Source: Hondaea fermentalgiana (taxonomy: Eukaryota; Sar; Bigyra; Thraustochytrida; Thraustochytriidae). From it: 13,574 bases of DNA. A program made the position numbers and the translations under genes. The notes beneath the pieces were generated by a model. That model was not told the DNA's origin. It saw only the letters and a list, made by a program, of their open reading frames with translations, and made no database searches. Location: assembly GCA_014084085.1 (NCBI GenBank), contig NPFB01000082.1, positions 1 to 13,574 of the forward strand, in the 5' to 3' direction. Positions 7,675 to 13,574 of the stretch are shown here, one piece after another. The stretch's first letter is position 1; the number at the start of each line of letters is the position of its first letter.

Positions 7675-8298
7675 CAAGAAGCTCCGAAGTAAAAGTCTAC
7701 TCGCATGGCTGGCGCAGCGCGGATTTTTTTAACGATCACGATGAGATCGAGTATAGCCAAGTGATAGCATCCGAGAAAATAGTGCATGGATGGATGACTT
7801 TTGCTCCAAAGCTCATTCCGAGTAATGATCCGCAATCTCGCGGCGATGGGCAATCAAGACCGGTGTCGGTTCCATCGGGTTTCCCGCGAGCTACAGCCAC
7901 GGTTTTAGCAAAGCAACACGCTAATCGATGATACATTTCCTTTCGTTGAGAGTGCGCAAAGTGCAAGCGGACATTTGTTGGGGAGGTTCATACAAGGACC
8001 TTTTTCGCCCAGCCAACGCTATTCTTCTCCCCGCACAAGGCGTCCTGCTTTGCTCACCTTTCTTCATCACGCCCGCATTGTCAGCTGCAACTTGAAAGTT
8101 GGGAGAGCCGCAAAACCTCTCGGTTAGTGGCGTCGCTACAACGCGACGCGACGCGACGCGGCACGACGTGCGTGCGTGTTGGGAAAGCCTTCGTCGCGCC
8201 GCGAGGGCGGATAGGCGCAGAGAGAGGCCGATCGCGAGGCGTGGCGTGGGCCGCCCTCGGAGCGAAACTGGCGAAGCGGCCGACCGGGGCGACGCAAG
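7675..8298. other. intergenic region upstream of SmD3
   Basis: This 0.62-kb spacer holds the 3' end of the chaperonin-like gene and the promoter of SmD3. I see no credible gene. The shift from mixed composition to GC-rich sequence after about 8100 probably marks the SmD3 promoter and leader. A four-copy ACGCG repeat occurs at 8141-8160, and CGTCGC/GCGACG arms flank the short TACAAC spacer at about 8131-8148. Confidence 0.45.
8141..8160. repeat. ACGCG pentanucleotide repeat, four copies
   Basis: Four uninterrupted ACGCG units lie about 140 bp before the SmD3 start codon. It may be a simple microsatellite within a CpG-rich promoter; a regulatory role is not shown. Confidence 0.85.
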
Positions 8299-8805
8299 AT
8301 GGCGGTGACGGGCCAGGGCGCGTCCATCGGTATCCCGTTGGCGCTACTCTACGACGCGGAGGGCGTGATGATCACTGTCGAAAGCGTGCAGGGAGACATG
8401 TACTGCGGCCTTTTAGATCAAACGGATGACATGATGAATCTGCACATGAAGAATGTGCGCCGCACAGACTCCGAAGGCGACACCGTCAAGCTTGAACGCA
8501 TGTACATGCGAGGCAGCATGATCAAGCTCATCATCTTGCCAGACATTTTAGCTCATAGCCCCATGTTCAAACGCGTGCTCAAGTTCAAGACTACAAAGCG
8601 CAGGTACATTCCGCAGGGTGCGGGTACGGAGCGCACGGGCCTTCTTGCACCAGGCGCTTCTCGAGACCAGCAGCAAGATCTCGGACCACCTGGGCGGCGC
8701 GGCGGAGGCGGTGGCGGGGGCGGCAGGAACGGCGGGCGACAGGGCGGACGTGATAGGCATGGTGGGCGATATGGCGGCGGCGGCGGCGGTGGATTTCGAC
8801 GATGA
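8299..8805 (+). CDS. SNRPD3: small nuclear ribonucleoprotein SmD3
   Basis: SmD3 is one of seven Sm proteins that form the ring on U1, U2, U4 and U5 snRNAs in the spliceosome. Residues 9-85 match SmD3 closely. IGIPLALLYDAEG (10-22) corresponds to the family's SIGVP...AEG opening. The Sm1 motif runs to about residue 53 (GDMYCGLLDQTDDMMN, 32-47), and the Sm2 motif is MYMRGSMIKLIILPD (68-82), nearly identical to the typical VYIRGSKIRFLILPD. The tail from about 132 is Gly/Arg-rich with GGR, GGGGG and final FRR, in the place of the methylated GR-rich tail of animal SmD3. At 168 aa it is longer than the roughly 126-aa human protein, because of a short N-terminal addition and the longer tail. The ATG at 8299 has A at -3. 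It is a single exon and converges with the channel gene. Confidence 0.96.
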   Translation: MAVTGQGASIGIPLALLYDAEGVMITVESVQGDMYCGLLDQTDDMMNLHMKNVRRTDSEGDTVKLERMYMRGSMIKLIILPDILAHSPMFKRVLKFKTTKRRYIPQGAGTERTGLLAPGASRDQQQDLGPPGRRGGGGGGGGRNGGRQGGRDRHGGRYGGGGGGGFRR

Positions 8806-9359
8806 ACATCTTTATCTTTGCTTTTCTTCAGGTCGTCTTCAAGTTTTAGTTAGCTTCAAAAGCTGTCCCGGCCTTTGCCAGCGCGAGGATAGCTTTGCGC
8901 CCTGTCGAAAATGTTTCCGCAGAACTCAAAGTCCACCCTGAAGAGGTTGATTGCGTAGTTTGCTCGACCACCGCCTTCCATTTTGCCGACTGCACAGACA
9001 AAGTCTCCGTCCTTTTATCATCCAGAACACGCATCGCTTTTCACCTCAAGCTGACACCGCGTTTCGACGACACTCGTCTTGTTATCGGGGCCCAAAGTCG
9101 ATAAACAATGGTAGGCCGAGGACCCTTTCTGAAACCAATATAACGTATACACACTAACACCAAACAGGAAGACTTTTCTTTCTTGGAGGGAGGGGATCTG
9201 AACTTTTTGCAAAAGTCACAGTAGAAAGCTCTACAGTTAAAGGTCATAAAATGCGATCAATCCTTGCAAGCATAATACCTCTTTGTTTCAAAGGAGAACC
9301 AACGTACTGGTATTTGCTCAGGAGGAAATTTCAGGAGATTTCAAACAAAATCTAGCTTA
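8806..9359. other. convergent 3' intergenic region with two weak small frames
   Basis: This 554-bp spacer separates the SmD3 stop from the stop of the channel gene. Two overlapping frames could be small genes or exons. One is on the minus strand, ATG at 9034 to stop at 8846, 62 aa, with no recognised family. The other is on the plus strand, open from 8850 to 9104 without any ATG, and is preceded by a pyrimidine-rich TTTGCTTTTCTTCAG at about 8817-8831 that resembles a 3' splice acceptor. Neither is convincing enough to call. The rest is probably 3' UTR. Confidence 0.35.
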
Positions 9360-11525
9360 TTACTCATCAACTACCTTTGCGACCTCGGTCGGTGGCATCA
9401 GCTTTGACTCACTACTTTTTTCGAACACGACGTCTTTATTGTTGTCGTCAAGACTTGTCATCGCAGCTTCTGATGGTTTCATTGGGACTGCAGCGATTGA
9501 ATCGCTCGACTTGCTATCGGGCTCAGGCGTGACCGCTACCGCGCTTCGCGATAAAATGCGCTGTTTCTGGACACTTTGATGCACATCCAAAAGCACGGAT
9601 ATGACAACATTTGCAGCAATGAGCGTCCCCCACAAATAAAAGAGGAAAAAGTGCAAAAGGCCAGCCCACCCTGAGACAATGTAAAATTGCGTGGTGAACT
9701 GTTGCACGTTGTTCCCGTAGAGCGCCATAAAAAGCGTGTACATGCCGCCGAAAACGGTGTTAAAGTTCATTGTAAAAAGCGCCCCGACGGAATCGTCGGC
9801 CAGGTCTTCATTTGAGGTCAATATTCGTCCACGATGGATGGAAACACCGATCACGGACCACGAATACATTGCGCAAAAGAGGGCGAGCACGAGATTCGTC
9901 ATGGCCGGTGCTACCTGCGCCATGATGCGAAATGTAAGATCCATGGAAGGAACAATGCGAATTGCGTCCAAAGCCTGCAGCAGAAGCAAAGAGTGAAACT
10001 CAAAGTGTAGCGACCGGAGACGCACTTCTTCGCGAAAGCAAGCGTGAAAAAGAGTCACCGTTATTGCAAGAGTCGTGAGAACGTATCGCATCAGAACAGC
10101 GCTCTGCCACAATGAAAAGGGCCGAGGCGGAGTCATATAGACAATCAAGGCCATGAGTAGGTCTGCCAGGTATGCAATCGTGATCACCAAAAGCGCCAAA
10201 TCTGCTACGGGAGACGTCGAGCCCACAAGACCAGACTCGCTCTCTCCAACCGTCTCGTGCGAACCAAGGAGCAAAAAGGCGTTCAAGGCAGCAGCCACAC
10301 GAAAGAGCCCGACACTGACTCTATTCTCGAGAGTCCAACGCAACGCGCCAACGATGCGATGAGCCCGGGCGTCTCGCGATTGCACTGCATAGTGTTGCAA
10401 GATCATGCGAGCAAGCTCTTCGGATGAAAACTCCTTTGTTTCGGAAACCTGAAAGAGTCGAAATCCGCCAAAGCGAAAAATATGCATACTGGTGTTGAGA
10501 CGAGCAATCCTCTCGCCCAGTAACGCTTGATCTCCCTCTTGCAACATGGACAAGAGATCGTTTGCGCGGGAGCGGATAAATTGCTCGCGCCTTTTCTTGT
10601 CAATCTCCACCATCTCCCCAAACTCGTCAAAGACAACTGCAGTGACGACCTGGATGAGGTAAAAGGTCTGAAGGATTGTAAAGATGACCCAGTAAAATGC
10701 CCAAAAGTGTCCATCCTTGTAGCCTGGAAGGCCGATCTGGTCGCCTGGCTCAGGGCCATTATCCCCAAAGGCCCACCAAAAGGTTGTGAGCACACTTTCG
10801 TAAAGAGACTCAAACCCATTGCCTTCGAGCCCGTAGTCCGCGCCTGGCACGGCGTCATCGAGAACAAGGACTCTACCAAAAAGGGCAAATACACATGCAA
10901 CGAGAAGAACAACCACAAAGACCCCTGTCACACGCGGGATGAGCGCAACGAGAATTACAAGCGCCCGACGAACGTCTGGAAAGAGATGCAGAAAAGGGAC
11001 CGGACGGAGGAGCGCTCGGGCCACCCAAAAGGCGTGCGCAACGAGAATACGCTCGCCCTCTTCGGGACGAAGTTTGGAAAGCGTGAAAATGTGCGCAAGA
11101 AGTGTCACCGCACACAATACGAGAGCAAGCCCTACGCCCATGAACCACATGTCGGATAGCAGCATGCGACGACCTTTGTACTTGATTTGAATGGCATAGC
11201 CAATAATTAAGACAGCAATGACCAGGGTTTCGGACGCCTGGACGCTTCGTTCGGCATGTGATATCGTGCATTTGTCGGCGTACGAAGCTCGAGGCGAGCA
11301 GTCGTAAAGTCCGTCCCAGCCAGCCAAGAGCATGAGACCCATGGCCGCAGCCTTGAGTAGAGCCTGCACTGGCCAGGACCAGTAAATGAATCTCCATTTC
11401 AGCGCCGAGGGTGTGCCTAGGTGACTGTCTGTGTGACCACGCCAGATGTCGAGACCGAGATGTGCTGCGCCATCCATCTCGGCGTGACCCATGTTTGCAA
11501 AGGCTCTCAGCATTCTTGAGGTCAT
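9360..11525 (-). CDS. two-repeat (two-pore type) voltage-gated-like cation channel, 721 aa
   Basis: The protein has two six-helix ion-transport repeats, the layout of two-pore channels (TPC), which mostly conduct Na+ or Ca2+ across endolysosomal or vacuolar membranes. In repeat I, helices lie at about 50-70, 97-115, 126-149, 160-180 and 187-217, a pore region at 237-256 (FESLYESVLTTFWWAFGDN), and S6 at 274-302 (FYWVIFTILQTFYLIQVV, then VVFDEF). A cytosolic linker of about 100 residues follows; I see no clear EF-hand, unlike plant TPC1. In repeat II, helices span about 403-565, with a pore region at 583-606 (FTMNFNTVFGGMYTLFMALY then GNN) and S6 at 620-647. The 70-residue C-tail is Ser/Asp-rich and likely cytosolic. 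Repeat II S4 has few basic residues (Arg523, Arg533), so voltage sensing there may be weak. The start is the ATG at 11525-11523 with A at -3; the frame extends 21 codons upstream only from a GTG. An upstream exon is possible. Confidence 0.85.
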   Translation of the reverse strand: MTSRMLRAFANMGHAEMDGAAHLGLDIWRGHTDSHLGTPSALKWRFIYWSWPVQALLKAAAMGLMLLAGWDGLYDCSPRASYADKCTISHAERSVQASETLVIAVLIIGYAIQIKYKGRRMLLSDMWFMGVGLALVLCAVTLLAHIFTLSKLRPEEGERILVAHAFWVARALLRPVPFLHLFPDVRRALVILVALIPRVTGVFVVVLLVACVFALFGRVLVLDDAVPGADYGLEGNGFESLYESVLTTFWWAFGDNGPEPGDQIGLPGYKDGHFWAFYWVIFTILQTFYLIQVVTAVVFDEFGEMVEIDKKRREQFIRSRANDLLSMLQEGDQALLGERIARLNTSMHIFRFGGFRLFQVSETKEFSSEELARMILQHYAVQSRDARAHRIVGALRWTLENRVSVGLFRVAAALNAFLLLGSHETVGESESGLVGSTSPVADLALLVITIAYLADLLMALIVYMTPPRPFSLWQSAVLMRYVLTTLAITVTLFHACFREEVRLRSLHFEFHSLLLLQALDAIRIVPSMDLTFRIMAQVAPAMTNLVLALFCAMYSWSVIGVSIHRGRILTSNEDLADDSVGALFTMNFNTVFGGMYTLFMALYGNNVQQFTTQFYIVSGWAGLLHFFLFYLWGTLIAANVVISVLLDVHQSVQKQRILSRSAVAVTPEPDSKSSDSIAAVPMKPSEAAMTSLDDNNKDVVFEKSSESKLMPPTEVAKVVDE

Positions 11526-11551
11526 TTTGGAGCCTTGTTGTCGCCCCCCCT

Positions 11552-11576
11552 CCCTCCCTTTTTGAAAAAGGGAGGG
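11552..11576. other. perfect 12-bp hairpin in the 5' leader of the channel gene
   Basis: CCCTCCCTTTTT at 11552-11563 is the exact reverse complement of 11565-11576, with a single G between. It lies 27 bases before the channel's ATG on the minus strand. A stem this tight could form a cruciform, a leader hairpin that slows scanning, or part of a short intron. C-runs and G-runs next to it (11544-11550) extend the polypurine/polypyrimidine tract. Confidence 0.7.
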
Positions 11577-12032
11577 GAATGAATGCACGCATTCTTACCT
11601 CAAGGCTTGCTCCGCGTGACCGTTTCGCCTTCGTGACAAGGTGTTCCCTTTGTTCCCATATGATGAATCCTGGTGTTCTTGTGCTTTTTTCCCCATCTAC
11701 AGGCAAACTTGCTGCCGCTTTCTGTATTTGCGCAAGTGCTGCTTACAATGTACACAGCATTGCCCGAATGTTTAAGACCATAGCGATGCTCTCTTGGCGA
11801 GATTATGACGATGGCTGAGTTTCAACAGGAAGGATCGAGCATTTGGAAGAGAAGAAGAAAAAGAAGAAGAAAAGAGATCCACACCGAGAGCACGTGAGCA
11901 CTCTGTTTGTGTACGGGCACGTCAAAAGTACGGGTCTACGTTTGGAAAAGGAAAGTGCGCAGAGCCATACGTCTGTGCGTGTACATGCTGACGAACTGCG
12001 CTTGATGCGACGTGGCGAATGATACGGTGTTG
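11577..12032. promoter_or_regulatory. upstream region of the channel gene, possible short first exon
   Basis: This region lies between the COMMD4 stop and the channel start, both on the minus strand. At 11598 the minus strand reads GAG|GTAAGA, a near-ideal 5' splice donor. An ATG at about 11695 opens a 32-codon hydrophilic frame that reaches this donor. A GGGAG acceptor inside the hairpin tract would join it in phase to the channel frame, but it has no normal pyrimidine tract of its own. The exon is therefore only a possibility. Farther upstream are a purine-rich run (GAAGAAGAAAAAGAAGAAG near 11850-11868) and a CACGTG palindrome near 11891-11896. Confidence 0.35.
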
Positions 12033-12725
12033 TCAAGATAAAGAAGCTCGTGCCTGGGTTGCTATATCGACAGCACGTGAAAGCTCTTCGACCAGCAAAG
12101 CAAGTTTCGCTGGGTCCGAAGAAAATATAATGGGTACTTCGTTTACCATGTTGATTGAAACGAGTCCGTTTCTCGTTACGGGCAGCTTTTGGTCCTGATC
12201 GCTCGTCTTGTCGTCGTTATCGATCGTCATCTCCGCTGTGTTGACCACGTTTGCCTCGTCCGGAACAATCACATTCGCAGGAGATTTGGGATGAGGCCGA
12301 CCAAGGCGTAGAATAGACTGCCTTGCGGCGCTGCATAGTCTCTCCCAATGTTCATCAACAACCGCCTCGAGCTCATCCGCACCGGCCTTGCTCAGGCCGA
12401 GTTGGGTCAGCTCGTTAATAAGTCGCGAGCCCCGAACTTCATACTTGACACTGTTTGTTACAAGAAATTCCACCACGCCCAGAGCAGCCTCAAGTTCTGT
12501 CCGGGAGGAAAAGGCCAGGGCGTCTTGCAGAGCCGCAGTCTCGCCTACAGTATCCATTATTGATCCATGGCCCGCGGCTGTCACGCCAGCGGCCTCGAGG
12601 TTTCGCGCCGCGCATACTGCGAGCTTTGCGAGGGTACCTGGCGCCACCGCCAGCGCGCCGACACGCGAGGTCTGAGCAAGCACCCAGTCGGGCGCGTCAA
12701 GCCCTCCGCACACGCGAAATTTCAT
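12033..12725 (-). CDS. COMMD4: COMM domain-containing protein 4 (COMMD4) homologue, 230 aa
   Basis: COMMD proteins form the ring-like part of the Commander complex (COMMD/CCC plus Retriever), which recycles membrane proteins from endosomes. The N-terminus MKFRVCGGLDAPDWVLAQ matches the distinctive opening of COMMD4 (M-[RK]-FR-x-CG-x-LD-x-PDWVLA). The helical N-domain follows (31-135), with an LxxELTQLGL segment at 102-111 like the family's SSELQQLGLPK. The C-terminal COMM domain ends with a characteristic SSDPAKLALLVEELSRA helix (202-218). The stretch 141-190 is longer and more polar than in human COMMD4 (about 199 aa in total) and lacks the Trp usual in the first COMM strand. The start at 12725-12723 is set by homology; the open frame runs 44 codons farther upstream only from a non-ATG codon. 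Single exon, codirectional with the channel gene. Confidence 0.88.
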   Translation of the reverse strand: MKFRVCGGLDAPDWVLAQTSRVGALAVAPGTLAKLAVCAARNLEAAGVTAAGHGSIMDTVGETAALQDALAFSSRTELEAALGVVEFLVTNSVKYEVRGSRLINELTQLGLSKAGADELEAVVDEHWERLCSAARQSILRLGRPHPKSPANVIVPDEANVVNTAEMTIDNDDKTSDQDQKLPVTRNGLVSINMVNEVPIIFSSDPAKLALLVEELSRAVDIATQARASLS

Positions 12726-12953
12726 CGTTTGCTTTTTGATAAGCACGGCGGGAGAAAAAAAGATCCGCATGGACCAGCCAAACAAAATTTGCAGGATTCT
12801 GGTGTTCTTGCCGTGGAGTTCATGCTTGAAGCGTAGGCATATTGGGGTCGTGCTCAAAGTCCGTCACCTTCCTTGACACTCTCATCGGCATCGTCATTGT
12901 CTCATGGTCCATAGCTAGGAAATCGATACAAGACGCATGAAGTAGCCGCTAGC
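12726..12953. promoter_or_regulatory. COMMD4 upstream region
   Basis: About 230 bp lie between the COMMD4 start and the T-run that ends the tRNA gene. It must contain the COMMD4 promoter and leader. I see no further gene and no clear core promoter motif. Confidence 0.4.
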
Positions 12954-12970
12954 AAAAAAAAAAAAAAAAA
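12954..12970 (-). terminator. Pol III T-run terminator of tRNA-Val
   Basis: An uninterrupted run of 17 T on the minus strand begins two bases after the discriminator base of the tRNA. Four or more T residues suffice for RNA polymerase III termination, so this is a strong terminator and marks the gene as Pol III transcribed. Confidence 0.85.
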
Positions 12971-12971
12971 T

Positions 12972-13043
12972 TACTCCTCGCGAGGATCGAACTCGCGGCT
13001 TCAACCGTGTCAGGGTTGCACTCTACCACTGAGTTAGAGAAGC
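12972..13043 (-). tRNA. trnV-GAC: tRNA-Val (anticodon GAC), bacterial/plastid-like
   Basis: A complete 72-nt cloverleaf folds on the minus strand. The acceptor stem GCTTCTC/GAGGAGT has two G-U pairs; discriminator A. The D arm is ACTC/GAGT with loop AGTGGTA. The anticodon stem is CAACC/GGTTG with loop CTGACAC, which fixes the anticodon as GAC at 13011-13009. The variable loop is AAGCC and the T arm is GCGAG/CTCGC with loop TTCGATC. No CCA is encoded and there is no intron. Internal A and B boxes are recognisable (TAACTCAGTGG, AGTTCGATCC). The tRNA reads GUC and GUU codons. Eukaryotic cytosolic valine tRNAs normally carry AAC for these codons. The D-arm ACTCAGNGGTAGAGTG and the arrangement around the anticodon resemble bacterial and plastid trnV-GAC much more than cytosolic tRNA-Val. 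A partial identical copy lies 550 bp away. Confidence 0.93.
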
Positions 13044-13521
13044 TCGCACTGCTTATGCTGTGCTTGTGAGGATGAGATGCCTCGCCGTATTTCTTTCCTC
13101 ATGGTTGCTGAACGTGCCAATGAATCCGGAATAGGCCTATGCGCAATGCCAAGAAAGAGAGTGCGCGAAGATTGAACACGATGCTGATAAGAGTAGGTTT
13201 TCCTTGAGATCCGAGAGAATGTACTGGCTCTGGCTTCGTCAGATGTTCTGCAATTTTAGAAGAGCTGCATTAGCGGCGCAGGTGATCGATCTCGGCTCCA
13301 ATTCGTCACTTTGTCAAGATTTCAGGTCTTGAAGACGATGCTCTTACAACCGACTGTTTGCATTGACGAACCAATGTTAAAAAATGAAAGGTGACGGCAT
13401 GCAATGAAAAGCGGAGCATGCAGATACGCCCACCAGACTCTCTACTGCAATACGACTAGTGGCAGGTGGGCTAGTCTTGGAATAAGGAAAAAAAAAGTGG
13501 CAAAAAAAATGATTTTGCGTA
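13044..13521. other. spacer between the two tRNA-Val copies
   Basis: This 478-bp spacer has no credible reading frame and I see no other RNA gene in it. It does not repeat the sequence that flanks the first tRNA copy, so the two copies are not part of a longer visible tandem unit. T-runs on the minus strand at 13502-13509 and 13488-13496 lie downstream of the second copy and probably terminate it. Confidence 0.5.
13502..13509 (-). terminator. Pol III T-run terminator of second tRNA-Val copy
   Basis: Eight T residues on the minus strand begin 12 bases after the 3' end of the second tRNA copy. A second run of nine T follows at 13496-13488 as a backup. This is a normal arrangement for a Pol III gene. 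Confidence 0.7.
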
Positions 13522-13574
13522 TACTCCTCGCGAGGATCGAACTCGCGGCTTCAACCGTGTCAGGGTTGCACTCT
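13522..13574 (-). tRNA. trnV-GAC: second tRNA-Val(GAC) copy, 5' part beyond the window
   Basis: The 53 bases to the window end are identical to 12972-13024 of the complete copy. They cover the 3' acceptor strand, T arm, variable loop, whole anticodon arm (anticodon GAC) and part of the D arm. The 5' acceptor strand lies outside the window. The two copies are offset by exactly 550 bp and are on the same strand. Identity stops at the mature tRNA 3' boundary. Confidence 0.88.

Noticed and set aside
7813..7875. 20-codon minus-strand mini-frame beginning ATGGAACCG
   Set aside because: It reads protein-like but ends after 20 codons with no splice donor nearby; probably chance within the 3' region of the chaperonin-like gene.
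8295..8305. AAGATGGCGG at the SmD3 start resembles a YY1-type site
   Set aside because: The word is explained by the start codon and an Ala codon; no evidence for such a factor here.
10527..11159. 210-codon plus-strand frame inside the channel gene
   Set aside because: Antisense shadow of the channel; polar sequence with no domain.
12972..13043. tRNA-Asp as an alternative identity
   Set aside because: Asp needs anticodon GTC; the stems CAACC/GGTTG fix the seven-base loop and place GAC at positions 34-36, and the discriminator is A, not G.

Overview
This window looks like nuclear DNA from a compact, intron-poor unicellular eukaryote. The evidence is a spliceosomal SmD3 gene, a COMM-domain gene, a two-repeat (two-pore type) cation channel, a divergent CCT-type chaperonin, and tRNA genes that lack an encoded CCA and are followed by Pol III style T-runs. 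Six clear protein genes each read as one uninterrupted frame, separated by 0.1-0.6 kb of non-coding DNA. A flagellated protist is suggested by the chaperonin, which resembles the BBS6/BBS10/BBS12 group, together with COMMD4. A thraustochytrid-like stramenopile would fit, but the sequence alone does not prove it.

Layout, left to right. 1-2398 is gene-poor. Very GC-rich stretches with short direct repeats (1-540 and about 1630-2398) flank a base-neutral island (541-1630), which holds one possible minus-strand reading frame and an imperfect inverted repeat. 2399-2923 (+) encodes a 174-aa, Ser/Glu-rich, probably disordered protein that I do not recognise. 3348-5351 (-) encodes a 667-aa protein that I recognise as the bacterial DUF4954 family (beta-helix, hexapeptide-transferase-like). 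5352-5888 is a GC-rich divergent promoter region. 5889-6089 (+) is a 66-aa helical protein, and 6190-7674 (+) is the chaperonin-like gene; these two could be two exons of one gene. 8299-8805 (+) is SmD3. 9360-11525 (-) is the two-repeat channel and 12033-12725 (-) is COMMD4. 12972-13043 (-) is a complete tRNA-Val(GAC), and a second copy begins at 13522 and runs off the window end.

The genes do not form an operon or an obvious single pathway. COMMD4 (CCC complex, endosomal recycling), a two-pore type channel (usually endolysosomal) and a possible BBS-type chaperonin (ciliary trafficking) share a loose membrane-trafficking theme, but the adjacency may be chance.

The most noteworthy signals are (1) a tRNA-Val with anticodon GAC and a bacterial/plastid-like body, duplicated 550 bp apart with homology ending exactly at the tRNA boundary; (2) a bacterial-type DUF4954 protein in an apparently eukaryotic nuclear locus; and (3) a group II chaperonin fold that has lost the residues expected for ATP hydrolysis. 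No CRISPR array, insertion sequence or obvious transposase is visible.
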